A stretch of DNA of 64,000 bases from contig JAWQUS010000032.1 of the NCBI GenBank assembly GCA_036365455.1, positions 13,772,001-13,836,000 of the forward strand, read 5' to 3'. Below are positions 30,007 to 41,171 of this stretch, one piece after another. The notes under the pieces were generated by a model. The model worked only from the letters and a program-made list of their open reading frames with translations. It was not told the origin of the DNA and did not search any database. Position 1 is the stretch's first letter; each line of letters starts with the position of its first letter. Made by a program: the position numbers and the translations under genes. The stretch is from Macrosoma leucophasiata (Eukaryota; Arthropoda; Insecta; Lepidoptera; Hedylidae).

Positions 30007-30307
30007 TGTTTTTACTGGCAAGCGTGACAGCGCATCTGCATTGTAATTTTTTTTTTGCCGCAAAATGTCTTTTGCTTTCAGTATTTATGAATACCTACAC
30101 ATCAGCTGCATGCCTACATATTATTATTTGCCAATTTCATTAGGTCCTACTGGTGTTATATTCACTTATATACCACCGTTTCTCCTGTCAACTCCTGTGA
30201 GGTTCTGAGATCCTAGACAACAGGGACTTTGATCTTCTAAAAAGGCCAACTCAATGCTCATTTGTTTTGACGTCTGTGCACTGAAAGAATCTAGATTTAG
30301 AATCACA

Positions 30308-30575
30308 TAATCATCATCATCGTTTCAGCCGAAAGATGTCCACAGCTGGACAAAAGCCTCCTCCAAAGCCCTATTGCATCAGATGGGGATGTGTCATATT
30401 GCCACGCTTGACATGCGGGTACGCGTCCGCTGTGGCAGTGGTTTTATATCCGGACGCTGCTGCCCATCCCGCGTTATTGCATTTACTACCGTCCTGTTGG
30501 AATGGTTAGACCGGCATTGTTCGGTTGACTGATTGCATTAACGGAATTCTCGTCCACTAATAGGTGGTGGGGTAT
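30308..30575 (-). repeat. LINE-F-like terminus and flanking fragment
   Basis: CATCATCATCGTTTCAGCCG, then GTCCACAGCTGGACAAAAGC, as in LINE-F ends. The sequence beyond about 30370 (GGACGCTGCTGCCCATCCCG) is unassigned. Confidence 0.6.
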
Positions 30576-30578
30576 CGT

Positions 30579-30762
30579 TTTTATTTTATGTAATGGAAGT
30601 GGCAAATAAGCATGCAGTTCACATTGATGTTAAGTGATGACTGCAGCCTCTAGACACCCACATAAAGACCAAGGTCAAAATGCAGATGCGTTACCACTCC
30701 TGAGGCCTAAGGTGACATGCCTCTGTGCCGGAAATTACAGATCCGTACATTACCACCGTTGC
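30579..30762 (-). mobile_element. A-family retroposon, 5'-truncated
   Basis: From the tail TTTTATGTAATGGAAGTGG to GATCCGTACATTACCACC; the head is missing. Confidence 0.85.
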
Positions 30763-31379
30763 ATTCTGACGCTTTAAAGATTGCTTTAAGGGAGTAGATA
30801 TTGTATTTACCTTGTAGTATGAGGGTATTCCATACTATCTCTACCCCTGTAGGTACAATGTGAATGTAAATCTGTCCGTATGATATTCTTTTCCGCTAAG
30901 ACGGTAATGATAAAATTTATCAAGGAAATAGTTTGAAACCTTAGAAAGGACGTAAGTTAGGTACCTACCTACTTTTGTGCCAGAACAGAACCAAGTACTA
31001 AAATCGGAAAACATCAGTACCTAGACGTAGCTCAATGAATAGTCATTATATTAACCTACATCTACATAACGGAAATTCAATCTTGCTATACCAGAAGGGG
31101 TACGCAGAGGTAAATGCATGAATTCAAGATAAAAATAAATTAACACATTGATGATGGCCTATCTTTGCCTGTCCTGCATTATCATAACCAATTTGCAATT
31201 GCTTATAAACAAACATTTTATGTAAACAAAACAAACAAACACATTGCAGAATCCATATTGCCATGCCTCTTCGTACATCAAAGTACCAGGGCATCATACG
31301 TCCTTGTGACGTAGGCGGTGACGTCACGCGGAGGCTCGTCTAGTAGTACGCGCTGCCCTATTTCGCATTATTTTACAGC
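30763..31379. other. stretch with a C-family tail fragment
   Basis: GGGGTACGCAGAGGTAAATG at about 31097-31125 is a C tail (minus). The rest is unassigned; 31300-31340 contains TGACGTAGGCGGTGACGTCA, a small TGACGT repeat just upstream of the tRNA gene. Confidence 0.45.
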
Positions 31380-31452
31380 GACCGTGTGGCCTAATGGATA
31401 AGGCGTCGGACTTCGGATCCGAAGATTGCAGGTTCGAGTCCTGTCACGGTCG
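31380..31452 (+). tRNA. tRNA-Arg(UCG)
   Basis: 73 nt with a standard cloverleaf: acceptor GACCGTG/CACGGTC, D arm around GGCCTAATGGATAAGGC, anticodon stem TCGGA/TCCGA with loop CTTCGGA (anticodon TCG, decoding CGA), T arm with GGTTCGAGTCC, discriminator G. No intron and no encoded CCA. A box (TGGCCTAATGG) and B box are canonical, and a T6 run at about 31466-31471 can terminate RNA polymerase III. Unlike the B-D elements it is single copy in the window and has no SINE body, so it is probably a functional gene. Confidence 0.93.
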
Positions 31453-31465
31453 GAAACAGTAATCA

Positions 31466-31471
31466 TTTTTT
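31466..31471 (+). terminator. RNA polymerase III T-run after tRNA-Arg
   Basis: A run of six T about 14 nt past the discriminator base. Confidence 0.6.
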
Positions 31472-32446
31472 ATGATCTTATTGAGATCTAGTTATCAATG
31501 TTATCATTGTTGGTAAATGCTGAATTTGTTTAACTTTGTCGTATGAAAGGAGAATGACCAAAGTCGCCCTGATTGGCGTCTTAACAACTTGTATGTAGAA
31601 AATTGTTTTTTGAATTTAGATTTCACTCACATTTTTTTTCCCGTTAAAACGAATGGGGATTTACAAGATATTTTTTAAAAGTTAATAAATTATTTTGTAG
31701 TGAACTGCCAATCGCAGACCAATACCAAGCTGCCAATGTCAACACCATTGCATTATTTACTTTTTTGCGTTGGACACTGGTCATTTTAGGACCTCTATAA
31801 TTTCGTTGAAATAAAATTGATTTCAACGATCGATTGCTTTATTAACGATATTCAACGGAATAGATTATTAATGTCTACTATTTGTCTTGTATAATCACTA
31901 GGTATCGAGTGGATATAATTTGAACAGTACCTTAGTTTTGACTTAGCTCAAATTCATCATATAAATGTCTCACATTTTATTATCATGAAGCGGCAAATAG
32001 AAAAACAGTTTACATTGATGGTAAGTGAATTTAAAGCATAAAAACACCCACGTGAAAACCAGATATTTATTTATTAATTGTAAAGTATTTAACATTTGTC
32101 TGGTATTACTACCTGGAGAAGAATCATGACTACGCCATAACCGCATGGCGTAGTCATGATTGCAACTATAATACCTACTTGATGTAAGTAAAACAGCTAT
32201 GATGCTACACAATACTTTAAAATAGTCTTCGCTTATTTTAGTAACCTCTGGCAGGTACAGCACACAAAACTTAACCTCAAAATAACCAAAAGTTCGTAAT
32301 GCAGTTTTTTAAAAACTCCTATTGATTGACCTTTCTTCTTTTTTGCGCACGCATTTCCCGTCGAGTCGCAAGAAGGGCGAACTCCCATACAAAATTGGTC
32401 ATTCTCCTTTACCAACTTTAATTTTTTGTTTGAGAAGTTGTAAGAT
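31472..32446. other. stretch with an A fragment; otherwise unassigned
   Basis: 31985-32070 resembles a very diverged A 3' part (GCGGCAAATAG, CAGTTTACATTGATGGTAAG). No gene is visible. Confidence 0.4.
32122..32161. repeat. perfect 17-bp hairpin
   Basis: AATCATGACTACGCCAT and ATGGCGTAGTCATGATT are exact complements around the 6-nt loop AACCGC. Confidence 0.85.
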
Positions 32447-32588
32447 TTACGGCCAAATAGTCAAACGTCACTTAAATCTAAGTGAGACTTAAAAGTCTTC
32501 TGTTTTTATAAAACACGTTCAAACGATAGAAATAGCGCACATTTGAGGGTTGCTTAAAATTGAGTGACGTTTGAGTATTCGGCCATTA
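32447..32588. mobile_element. M4 MITE, 142 bp
   Basis: Terminal repeats contain CGGCCAAATAGTCAAACGTC and, complemented, TGGCCGAATACTCAAACGTC. The same element lies at 61560-61701 in the other orientation with the same length. TTA/TAA flank the ends in both copies. Confidence 0.8.
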
Positions 32589-32611
32589 AAGTTGAGGACA
32601 GTGTAATTCAA

Positions 32612-32902
32612 GGCATCTTAGCTGAGAAGCTTAGTGGTAGCAGGCCACAACCACGATGGGGTAGGGGGCTATCAGGATAATGGTGTAAAGTTCTTTATCT
32701 CTGGTTCTATTGGGATTTCCCATTTTCTGGCAATTTCCCAGTACTTCGAAGTTTGGTACCTAATGTGCCCGGAGATGTAAACAGGCTCACAACCTGTTAT
32801 ATTGGCCAAAACGTAAATAATCGTGGGTGTTTGCATGTAAGCTTGAATGCATGCATTTACCTCTGCCTATCCCTTCGGGGATTATAGGCGTGAAGTCGAA
32901 GG
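32612..32902 (+). mobile_element. C-family SINE, old copy
   Basis: AAGCTTAGTGGTAGCAGGCC, then GGGGGCTATCAGGATAATGG. The B-box segment is deleted, so internal promotion should be lost. The body and TTATAGGCGTGAAGTCG end are intact. Confidence 0.8.
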
Positions 32903-33345
32903 ACATGTCGTATTAAACCACTTACTTTTTGTTTCTCTCATGCAATGACAAAGTTATTGCTCTCATGAATAAACTTCTAAACTATAAAGGTACACATACC
33001 TAGATAATTCTGAATCCTTATGAAAGACGATGACCTATCTCGCAGGACCGTCTGGGGTCTCAAAGGAATCCGTGTCAGTTTTAATCTCTACCAATCTGAC
33101 ATACTTTCCCAAGGGGTGCCTTGATTCAATGAACCATTAATACCCATAGAGGTATAACGCTATGTTAATACCAAATTAAAGCAACGGTTGTTTACCTTCG
33201 CCGAAAATCATCCTGTATTTTACTTATTTAAGGAATATGTATTTCACTTATTATAGGAACCATCCGTTATAACAATCTAATGAAAGAAATCCCCTGTTGC
33301 GTTTGTCTGTCTGTGCGATAATCTTAGAAACGAATCAAGTGATCG
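32903..33345. other. stretch without recognised feature
   Basis: No supported gene or repeat match. Confidence 0.45.
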
Positions 33346-33348
33346 TTT

Positions 33349-33619
33349 CTTACTGGTGTTAGAGCTCCAGTGACGGAGCTCGCGGGCGTAGGCACCACCG
33401 CATTACCTAATGTACTTGCAATGGTAGTGTTCACCACAATCGTGTTACGGTCAGGTTGTAATAAATGTATGGCCCTGTAACTTCCGGCGCAGAGGCTAAC
33501 TTTAGGCCTCGGAAGTGGTAACGCATCTGCATTTTGACCTCTGGTCTTTGTGTGGGTGTCTATAGGCTGCAGTCATCACTTAACTGCATGCTTGTTTGCC
33601 ACTTTCATTACATAAAAAA
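33349..33619 (+). mobile_element. A-family retroposon
   Basis: Head CTGGTGTTAGAGCTCCAGTG to CATTACATAAAAAATAGG with small internal deletions. A LINE-F-like tail (ACCAGTGGACGTCTTTCAGC, TGATGATGACGATGA) follows at 33625-33690. Confidence 0.85.
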
Positions 33620-33746
33620 TAGGCGTTTTCGGAGAAGGCTTTATACACCAGTGGACGTCTTTCAGCTGGAGTGATGATGACGATGAACTACGTTCTTCTT
33701 TTGGGAACCGCGGAATAAATCCCTTGAACGTTTGTTAATGTTAGTA

Positions 33747-34042
33747 GTTTTTTTTTTTTTTTATGTCATGGGCGTTGCAAACAAGCATGCAGTTCACATT
33801 GATGTTAAGTGATGACTGCAGCCTATAGACACCCACATGAAGACCAAGGTCAAAATGCAGATGCGTTACCACTCCTGAGGCCTAAGGTGTTATGCCTCTG
33901 TGCCGGAAATTACAGGGCCGTACATTACCACCTGACCGGAACATGATAGTACTGAACACTACCATTTAGCGGCAAGTATATTAGGTAATGCGGTGGTGCC
34001 TACGCCCGCGAGCTCCGTCACTGAAGCTCTACCACCAGTAAA
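33747..34042 (-). mobile_element. A-family retroposon, full length
   Basis: Poly(T) at the left, head complement CTCTACCACCAGTAAAA at the right. Confidence 0.9.
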
Positions 34043-34216
34043 AATGCAGATGCGTTTCCACTACAGAATAGTTTATTTATCTATTCCGTGGTTTCCACCC
34101 CTGAGACTTAAGGTGTCATGTCTCTGTGATAGTTATTACAGGGCCATACACCATCTAATCGGAATACGATAGTGCTGAACACAACCATTTAGTGGCAGAT
34201 AGTTTAGGTCAGTGGT
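34043..34216 (-). mobile_element. older A-family fragment cut by a hAT element
   Basis: TGCAGATGCGTTTCC..CATTTAGTGGCAGATAG; the copy stops where CAGTGGTTCTCAAAC begins. Confidence 0.7.
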
Positions 34217-34218
34217 TC

Positions 34219-36430
34219 TCAAACTTTTTAAATGATGGAACCCTTTTGGGAATCAAAATACTTGATGGAACCCTACAATAAAACAATTGTTTTTGTATGT
34301 GTATTTTTTTATTAATCGGCATAATAAAAGTACAATGTAACAGTTACTAATTATTATTTACTTCACCACTTGGCAAGGACAATAATAGAAAACATTTAAA
34401 AAGAAAAAATCTAACTAGTGGGAGGTATGAAACTGTTTTTTATTTTTCATCAATTGGTTGATATCAGGTTTGATGGAAGAAAATTGGAGTCTCATATCAG
34501 CTTCGGCGTCCAGTCTATTGCGATATTTGGTTTTCGTGGCTGCGTAGGTAGAGAATCCTGTTTCGCACAAATATGTAGTTGGGAACGGGAGAAGAATATC
34601 CAGAGCCATTTGGCCAAGCATTGCATATTCATCTTGGATTTTACACCAAAAATCATTGGGAGGAGTCGTTTTGAACAGTGACTCCATACTTGTGTCTGAT
34701 GACATTTCTAAAAGAGATTCATATAACTCGTTTGACATGTTTTCAGGCTTTTCCAAGTTGGGTAAAAAAGGATAATTCACTTTAATTTTTGTATTGTGTT
34801 CTTCGGGAAAATACTTTTCAAAAGATGCGCGCATCGAATTGAGATGTTAGACCAATTCTTCAAACACATCATCTTCAAACATTTCTGAGTCGTTTTCGCT
34901 AACAAACTCACTGAGTTTGTTTGAGAGCTTTCTATTTCTTTCTTACCAATGCAAATGATCCAAAAATCTAATTTTCTTTTAAAAGCAGTTATTTTATTAT
35001 AGGCCTGAAACACTGTTGCCTGTTTACCTTGCAACGATAAATTCAATTCGTTAAGTTTTTGAAAGATATCCGCGATAAAAGACAATCGGAACAACCAAGT
35101 TGTATCATACAAACGGTCCTTCAAATTAAAAGAAGTATCTGCTGAAAGAAACATTTGTAACTCGGCTCTAAGTTCAAATAGCCTTGTTAAAGTTTTACCC
35201 CGAGACAGCCATCGCACTTCTGTATGGAGCAGCAGTGTTTTATGTTTGCTGCCATAATCCTCACACAATAATGAGAACAATTGGGATTGTAGTGGTCGTG
35301 ATTTGATAAAATTAATTATTTTTACCGCTTCATACATAACTAATTTTAGATTTGACGGCATTTGCTTCATCGCAAGTGCTTGTCTATGCAGAATACAATG
35401 ACTGGAACTATAATTAGGCGCTTTATTTTTCTTTCGTGACACTGCTCCTGCTGTTTTACCTGTCATCGCCTTGGCCTCATCTGTACAAATGCCAATGCAA
35501 TTGTTCCAACTGAGATTATTTTCTTCAAAAAATATATTTATTTTATTAAGAATTTCTTCCCCGGTAGTGTTTGTAAGCAGCGATGAACACATAAGCATGT
35601 CTTCTTCAAAAGAACTTTTATATGCATATCTCACAATAACCAGCAAGATAGCCAAACCAGCGACATCAGTCGACTCGTCCATTTGGAAGGCGAATCGTGT
35701 ATTTTGTAGAAGTGTAACTAAATCTTGTTTGACGAACCTTGCCAGATCATGGATTCGTCGTGAAACAGTATCGTTTGATAGCGGAACAGTAGAAAGATGC
35801 TGCAATCTCGATGGAAATCTGCAACTTTTCATCGAGCATACATTTTGTTATGTCTAATACACATGGTTTTATTAATTTCTCAGCGATAGTATGCGCTTCG
35901 CCTGCTTGTGCTATGCGATAGCTTACTAAATATGATGCCTCCGTGGCCTTTTCGTTGATAGTTTGTGTTACATGGATCATATTTTTTTCACTTTGTAATA
36001 ACTGATCTTTTTTGCGAACTAAAAATTCTTTATTCTTGTCTTTAGACTCGGGGTGTGCAGTTTCTAAATGTCGGCGCAATTTGGAAGGTGACATGGAACT
36101 ATTAGGAAGCAGTTTACTACAGAGCATGCAGAGAGGTGAGTCGTTGGAATCAACAAATCCGAAACTGATATAAGATTCATCATACTTCCTTCTTTTCGTC
36201 TTTGAAACCGTCGAGCTTGACGTCGTGGCATCATCTTCTGGATCGGTGATTGCTATATTCTCCGCGCGCACCGCTTTTGAACATTCAGCGTCATTAGAAG
36301 CGGTTGTTGCAAGACCCTTAAGCCAACGTTCCATTCTTCTTTATTTATAATGTTACACGTCAAGATAGTGGGGTTTAAATAATGCACAAACGTTTCTGCG
36401 TATAAGAGACTAAATTACCTACAGTGAAGA
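34219..36430 (-). mobile_element. hAT-family transposon, degraded
   Basis: The left terminus carries CAGTGGTTCTCAAACTTTTT (about 34214-34233), a typical hAT end. No matching right terminal repeat or 8-bp TSD was found, so the right boundary is uncertain and has probably been deleted. The disrupted transposase lies inside. Confidence 0.75.
34415..36334 (-). pseudogene. BED-finger hAT transposase, frameshifted
   Basis: Three open segments make up one ancestral protein. Segment 1 (36334-35747) has a BED-type zinc finger with C69, C72, H89 and H94. Segment 2 (35832-34777) holds the RNase-H-like core: MDESTD (D52), GICTDEAKAMTG (D118), HCILHRQALA and EVRWLSRGKT. Segment 3 (34834-34415) is the hATC dimerisation region with PTTYLCETGFS. 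A frameshift joins segments 1 and 2 near 35830, and another lies near 34930. In the segment 3 frame a TAA stop is at 34847-34849. The arrangement resembles the ZBED5-like group of hAT-derived proteins. With at least three lesions it should not make active enzyme. Confidence 0.88.
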
Positions 36431-37995
36431 AATGTCCAGTAGAAGAAAATTCTTCCGCTAGTGGGCCGTGGGGTCGCCAAGTCCCAACGCCTACTACGTA
36501 TATACTATATACTATGAACGTAGATATCCCAGACAAATATTGATACAGGCTAAAGGGTCAATGACATCATTGATCAACGAATAATAAAGTTCGCATAATA
36601 CTTTGTAGTATTATTATTTTTGCAAAATCAACATTAGGTGCATTGAGTACAAGTGTATGTTGATCATAAACGAATGTTTTATCTCGCTCTAGTTCATAAG
36701 ATGCGAGTGAGATGGTCACACACACAAGGACCGGTGATAACCCCGAGGTCCGAGGTTTCTCGGCCAAAGAAATATTTCCATCAACTAAGTTATTTAGATC
36801 AGAAGGATTGTTATTACGTTTTTTAATTATTTTATCTTTTCATCTGGAGGTCAAGTATTGTATGATGCAATGTTGGATTTAAAAAACATCTCTGAAGTAC
36901 AATATTTAATTTACTTCAAAGACAATTTTTTAAAGATCTTATTTTAGACATTTTAGACGGACTAGATTCTTTGGCATTTAATTAAAGGATGGAAATGCTT
37001 ATAAAGGTGTGTACAACTATTAATAAAAAGGTTAAACTATTTTTGAAATACCAATTTGAAAAAGCGAAGTACGTTCACCATTGCTTTAAATTATTTTTAA
37101 TTCATCGACCGGAATATTTATTTTTTAATTCAATGGTGACATGGCATGGCTGTTGGTAGGTTAGGTAGCACATTCCCCCCATCTTCCCATCATTCCCCTT
37201 ATCTTAATCTCCCTGAACCCCAATTGTTTTTATCCGTCTGTCAAATGTTCATTACCACTATAGTTTGTAATAAATCGTTAAATTTTCTTTTTTTATTATT
37301 CCTAACCCGAAGGTTGTCTGGAAGAAATCGCAGCTTTGCGATAAGGCCGCCTTTTGTACTAATTGCTATTTGTATAAAGTGTATTCATTCATTCATTCAC
37401 ATTTTTATTCCGGGAGGTAAATATTTTAAATACCGGGAAATGTTCTGAAGGTACTCAAGATACATAACATAATATGTTTCACTTTGAACCAGTATCATTC
37501 TGAACCTCTTTTTCATATATTTTATACAAATCTATGTATGAAAAGTCGAAAAATACCTATAAAAGTTACGTTGACAAACTTAAAGGGAAAACAGTCAAAC
37601 CGTTATTTTATTCCCTACATAAAGGTATCTTTTTATTATTACACAACGATTATCGCACCTATCTAGACTATAGAAGATCAGGGATTGGCTTGCCTAGTAT
37701 GGTTTAATTCTAAGCTTCTTTTAGTGTTATCTAGGTATGTAAGCTTCTTAATTTATTTCTCTGCGTAGCGCTGTAGCATTACATATTCTCTGGCTGTAGC
37801 GCGGCATTACATATTCTCTGGCGCGGCTTAGAAAACAACATATGATGACAACATATATTATGATAGTACATGTCACACATGATAGTACTAACACGAGTCT
37901 ACACCAACAATGTGAGAAATAGAATACCTAATTACTGCCTAGCGTGCAACACAATTTTGGCCCATAAATGCCCATAATAACTATTACATAGACAT
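36431..37995. other. stretch without recognised gene
   Basis: AT-rich with an ATTC microsatellite at about 37381-37397 and a duplicated CATTACATATTCTCTGGC at about 37779-37820. The 36567-36767 minus frame shows no known domain. Confidence 0.45.
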
Positions 37996-37999
37996 AACA

Positions 38000-38545
38000 T
38001 TATTATTATTATTCATTTATTCGTAAACAATTTTACATTGTGTTCGAACTAAGCACGAGATACAAAAAAGGTATTACACAATTATACGTATTAAACATAC
38101 ACAAAAATAAAAAATTAAGTAATGTTAACAAAAATATGACAAACACATTTATAATACATACTTCTCCTCAAAAATCTGCAACACTGTAACAACACTTTTC
38201 CAAAAGGTACTGTTTCAATTTATATCTGAATGTATTTACTTTTGTAACAGTCTTAAGCTCTATAGGCAGTCTATTAAAAACGTTTGACCGATTGATAGCG
38301 ACTACAATGCTTTACTACTTCCAGCCTGGGTTGTATAACATTATTCAAATCCTTACGTCTAGTTTGAAGTCTGATAACCATTTCTTCATCAGTTTCATAT
38401 TTATGTTTATTCTTTACTAGGTAAGTTAATACTGTTAGAATAAACAGACTTGGTACAGTTAGAATTCCTAATTGTCTAAAATAGTCCCTGCAAGAATCCC
38501 AAGGGGGTATTCTAACTAAGGTACGAATAGCTCTCTTTTGGCTTA
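38000..38545 (-). pseudogene. Jockey/CR1-group LINE, C-terminal fragment
   Basis: The minus translation reads QKRAIRTLVRIPPWDSCRDY, then FRQLGILTVPSLFILTVLTY and, after a one-base frameshift near 38295, NRLPIELKTVTKVNTFRYKL and LKQYLLEKCCYSVADF. This is the conserved region after the reverse transcriptase domain of insect Jockey/CR1-like LINEs. The 3' end reaches an (ATT)n tract at 38000. 5'-truncated and dead. Confidence 0.8.
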
Positions 38546-38559
38546 TGACATCTCTCTCT

Positions 38560-38945
38560 TGATAACATCTCTCATCACCTCAGAGGTGGCAACGCATTTG
38601 CATTTAGACCCCTGGTTTTTGTGTAAAGATGAACTGGCACTGGCCCGCCGCTTAGACAAGAGATGGACTTTACTTCTACATTACATATTTTTTCTGACTT
38701 TTACTACACTATTATGCAGAGGTCCTCAAGGAAAAGGGTAAACGAAAGAAAAGATGGAAAGATGATAAAAAACTGGCAATAGCCCAAAATAGAGATTGAG
38801 GAGGCTTTCACTCGGATAGGGTATAGGAGCAAAGTTATGAAACATGCCTACTAAAATAATTACCAACATTATGTTAGGGGACCCATACCACCACATACTC
38901 TGCGAGAGACTTGGCGTGAAGATACATGCAATGTAATGATTAATA
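38560..38945. other. A fragment and LINE-G tail scrap
   Basis: 38576-38630 (AGAGGTGGCAACGCATTTGC) is an A piece. ACTTGGCGTGAAGATACATG at about 38911 matches the extreme LINE-G end. Nothing else is supported. Confidence 0.5.
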
Positions 38946-38991
38946 CAACTTTGAAAAAGGTTATGTTAAGTAGGTAGTAGGTAGTGATTGT

Positions 38992-39325
38992 CAGTACCGG
39001 ATTAGCCATATAGCAGGAGTAGCAAATGCTACGGGCCCCGCGCCATTGGGGGCCCCGTGCCTGTGCCCAAAAAAACACACAAATGTGTAATACACCTTAG
39101 CTATTCTCAAAGGGAGCGTTGACCACTAATTATATAGGTACCTATATTATTATGTTGCAAGTTGGCAATACCACAATACTTACAAGGGGGAATCCCCTAA
39201 ATTTGTTTTCGATTCCTTTTCGTAAATGTTGTTTTATTTACATCCTTAATTTCAGTAGGCAATGTAACTCTAGGGCCCCATGGTCACATTTACTACGGGC
39301 CCCGCACCGGATTTATCCGGCACTG
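38992..39325. mobile_element. hAT-type MITE with perfect 8-bp TSD
   Basis: Ends CAGTACCGGAT and (complemented) CAGTGCCGGAT. GTGATTGT flanks both sides exactly (38984-38991 and 39326-39333). Inside each end is a GGGCCCCG-rich block (CTACGGGCCCCGCGCC; CTACGGGCCCCGCACC inverted). No transposase frame. Confidence 0.9.
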
Positions 39326-39333
39326 GTGATTGT

Positions 39334-39945
39334 TTTGAATTAATAAAAAGCTTTACCTAACAATTTAAAAAAAAGCCTCAATACAGACGTTTAAATTGTA
39401 AAACTATGTCGTGGCGTAAATGAATGAAGTTAAATTAAAAATGGAGTAAAAAACCGCCACGATTGGAGAGTTTCGTGTCCCGTCAAATTGGATAGCAATA
39501 CCAGGCGCACATAACCAACAAAGCAGTCTTTACATTCTTGAATAAACCTAACAATACACGACCAACCATGAAGCTATCCTACTAAAGTTTATTATTGCCT
39601 GCGTCTGCAAGGGCTTGATAGACATCATTGCTTACTACATTGCTTTTATATAATTTGAACTTTAACATATTTGCATGAAGGCTGGCTTTGCATTAATTTC
39701 ACGAGCATCAGCTCGTATCGATCGTCTCGGACATTGTTCGAGCTTCTGTAGGGTTATGCTTTCCTAGGCATTCGGTTATGTCATTTCGTTCCGTGATCGT
39801 GACGGATTCCATCCGTCCGTCCTGCGTCCCGTCCACATGTTGATCATGTTACAGAGTTAAATTAGCGCATCACCTCTCGCAGGCAGCTTCTCTATCATCA
39901 TCAATCCCAACAATATTTTATACTACGACTTTTAACAAATCTTGT
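39334..39945. other. stretch without recognised feature
   Basis: No supported gene; ends in a (TATG)n run at about 39946-39963 that belongs to the LINE-G tail. Confidence 0.45.
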
Positions 39946-41171
39946 TATGTATGTATGTATGTATCTTCACGCCAGGTCCCTAACGGGGTAGGCAGAGAGT
40001 GTAGAGCGCCAGACATCCCGGTTCTGACAAACCTCTCGTGCCTCGTCTACCTTCATCATTCTCTTCATACATGCACGCCGATTCCTAAGACTTTTGACCC
40101 CACCATCAGACAGAACTCGACCTATTTGGTCATGGTAGGTCAGCCTTGGTCTTCCTGGGCCTCTGCAACCATCCACATTCGCATTGTATATCTGTTTAGT
40201 CATTCGCTCATTCGACATTCTTTCTATATGCCCGAACCATCGGAGCATGCCTTTTTTCATTTTTACACCGATACTATCATTCACACAAAGTCTCTTTCTT
40301 ACATCTTCATTACGAACGCGATCGGTGAGTGATACACCGCAGATCTTGCGCAAAGATCTCATCTCGACCGCGTTCAACTTACTTTCATGCTCTTTCCTGC
40401 ATACCCAGCTCTCGCTTCCATATAAAAGCGTTGGAGTAAGTACAGCATTATGTACGGCTAGTCGAGCCCGCTGGCTGAGATGTTTAGATTCTAGTAGCTT
40501 ACCCAACGCTCCATTCACGCAATTCCCAGCAAGCACTCTTCTTTCTATGTCAGTGGTGTACCTACCATCCTTGCTAAAAGCACATCCAAGGTATACAATT
40601 TCATCAACCTGTTCTAACACTGCATCATCTACCACTACCCTTGCATTTGTTCTCTGTTCATCTCTTTCAAATACTAATACTTTAGTTTTATCCACATTCA
40701 ATTGTAAGCCTTTCTCCATACAATCCTCTTTCATGACTGTGACTAGTGCTTGTAGCCCAGATGGTGTAGAGCTAACAATGACCGCATCGTCTGCGTAAAG
40801 CAGACAGTTCACCACTAAGTCACCCATACGCACTCCCACATCCATCAACTTCACCCTCTGGAGGCATTTGTCCAGATATATAATAAACAGCCTAGACGAA
40901 AGCACGCAACCCTGTTTGACACCGATGTTAACATCAAACCAGGGTGACATGTTACCATCTACCCGCACACATGCTTGACAGCCCACATACGTGGACTGTA
41001 TTGCACGGAGCAGACTGCCATCAATACCATACTCTGGCAAAATGTCCCACAGCTCCTTTCGTAATACCCTATCAAACGCCTTCTCCAAATCCACAAAACC
41101 GCAGAAAACCTTCTGGCTCACAGCCAGATGCTTCTCTACGATGTTGCGGAGGGAGAAAACTTGATCCATAC
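39946..41171 (-). mobile_element. LINE-G (RTE-like), 5'-truncated copy
   Basis: Its 3' end is a GAAGATACATAC-type microsatellite at 39946-39963, followed by the reverse transcriptase frame. Upstream endonuclease sequence is absent, so truncation occurred near 41171. Shorter copies of the same 3' end lie at 12398-12875 and 44128-44562. Confidence 0.88.
39967..41169 (-). CDS. partial reverse transcriptase of LINE-G, open frame
   Basis: 400 codons without interruption encode most of a non-LTR reverse transcriptase, which copies element RNA at a nicked target. Visible motifs: FVDLEKAFD (25-33, catalytic D27), GVKQGCVLS (83-91) and LLYADDA (123-129, catalytic D127-D128), followed by the thumb region and LRWFGHIERMSNERMTKQIY with GRPRLTYHDQIGR near the C terminus. 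The first methionine is simply where the truncated frame begins. The endonuclease domain is missing, so the element cannot move on its own. Open frame suggests a fairly recent insertion. RTE-like placement rests on motif style and the microsatellite 3' end. Confidence 0.88.
   Translation of the reverse strand: MDQVFSLRNIVEKHLAVSQKVFCGFVDLEKAFDRVLRKELWDILPEYGIDGSLLRAIQSTYVGCQACVRVDGNMSPWFDVNIGVKQGCVLSSRLFIIYLDKCLQRVKLMDVGVRMGDLVVNCLLYADDAVIVSSTPSGLQALVTVMKEDCMEKGLQLNVDKTKVLVFERDEQRTNARVVVDDAVLEQVDEIVYLGCAFSKDGRYTTDIERRVLAGNCVNGALGKLLESKHLSQRARLAVHNAVLTPTLLYGSESWVCRKEHESKLNAVEMRSLRKICGVSLTDRVRNEDVRKRLCVNDSIGVKMKKGMLRWFGHIERMSNERMTKQIYNANVDGCRGPGRPRLTYHDQIGRVLSDGGVKSLRNRRACMKRMMKVDEAREVCQNRDVWRSTLSAYPVRDLA

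Noticed and set aside
35471..35857. Plus-strand 128-codon frame
   Set aside because: It lies antisense to the hAT transposase core, which has clear motifs.
40184..40798. Plus-strand 204-codon frame
   Set aside because: Antisense to the LINE-G reverse transcriptase, which has the YADD motif.
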